From Anaerolineae bacterium (GTDB lineage: Bacteria; Chloroflexota; Anaerolineae; Promineifilales; Promineifilaceae): a stretch of DNA of 5,286 bases. The position numbers and the translations under genes are program-made. Positions 5,248 to 5,286 of the stretch are shown here, one piece after another (the stretch's first letter is position 1; each line of letters begins with the position of its first letter). The notes beneath the pieces are model-generated. The model saw nothing but the letters and a program-made list of their open reading frames with translations, was not told the origin of the DNA and ran no database searches. The stretch spans positions 1 to 5,286 of the forward strand of contig JACSSI010000407.1 of assembly GCA_014879345.1 (NCBI GenBank). The letters are read 5' to 3'.

Positions 5248-5286
5248 TCAAATAATTTCACCCCGCTCCGCCCGGATAACATCCAG
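5248..5286 (-). CDS. Possible 3' end of a minus-strand gene, cut by the window edge
   Basis: Read on the minus strand from the window edge, twelve codons give LDVIRAERGEII followed by TGA (5250-5248). The composition, with mixed charged and aliphatic residues, is protein-like, and the position would make it convergent with the peptidase gene with the palindrome between them. Twelve codons are too few to identify a product or to exclude chance; the plus strand is also open across this stretch. Confidence 0.3.
   Translation of the reverse strand: MDVIRAERGEII

Overview
The window looks like a bacterial chromosome fragment. The best guess, by inference only, is Chloroflexota (Anaerolineae-like): moderately GC-rich genes, a large multi-domain membrane histidine kinase, an M28 peptidase with no signal peptide, and many short dispersed palindromes inside and outside genes. 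No rRNA, tRNA or other taxonomic marker is present.

Layout. Bases 1-117 hold AACGGCCGTT-centred direct repeats. Bases 118-214 show no gene. Bases 215-885 (minus strand) are a toxin-antitoxin operon read right to left: a PIN-domain RNase toxin (463-885) overlapping by four bases a ribbon-helix-helix antitoxin (215-466). Its promoter is probably at 893-921. Bases 922-1205 have no gene; they hold a second copy of the left-end repeat (1001-1059), a degenerate hairpin repeat (about 1089-1110) and a weak promoter for the kinase. Bases 1206-3635 (plus) encode an 809-residue membrane histidine kinase with 7-8 membrane helices, GAF, PAS, HisKA and HATPase domains. Bases 3636-3755 contain a 33-base palindrome and a Shine-Dalgarno site. 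Bases 3756-5156 (plus) encode a 466-residue M28 metallopeptidase with a complete set of zinc ligands. Bases 5157-5286 contain a second copy of the palindrome, another AACGGCCGTT site and possibly the last 12 codons of a minus-strand gene.

How the parts relate. Toxin and antitoxin form a self-contained module, more AT-rich than its neighbours and bracketed by direct repeats. Kinase and peptidase are codirectional, 120 bases apart, and each is followed by the same palindrome; no functional link between them can be shown, and no response regulator is in view.

The most unusual content is in the repeats. First, the palindrome ACGGCCGT occurs 14 times (10 of them as full AACGGCCGTT) in 5.3 kb, in genes and spacers and in all three reading frames, much like the HIP1 octamer of cyanobacteria. 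Second, three 31-34 base elements share one architecture (a small palindrome centred on T followed by the same one centred on A) although they use two unrelated arm sequences. One of them lies in frame inside the GAF domain of the kinase.
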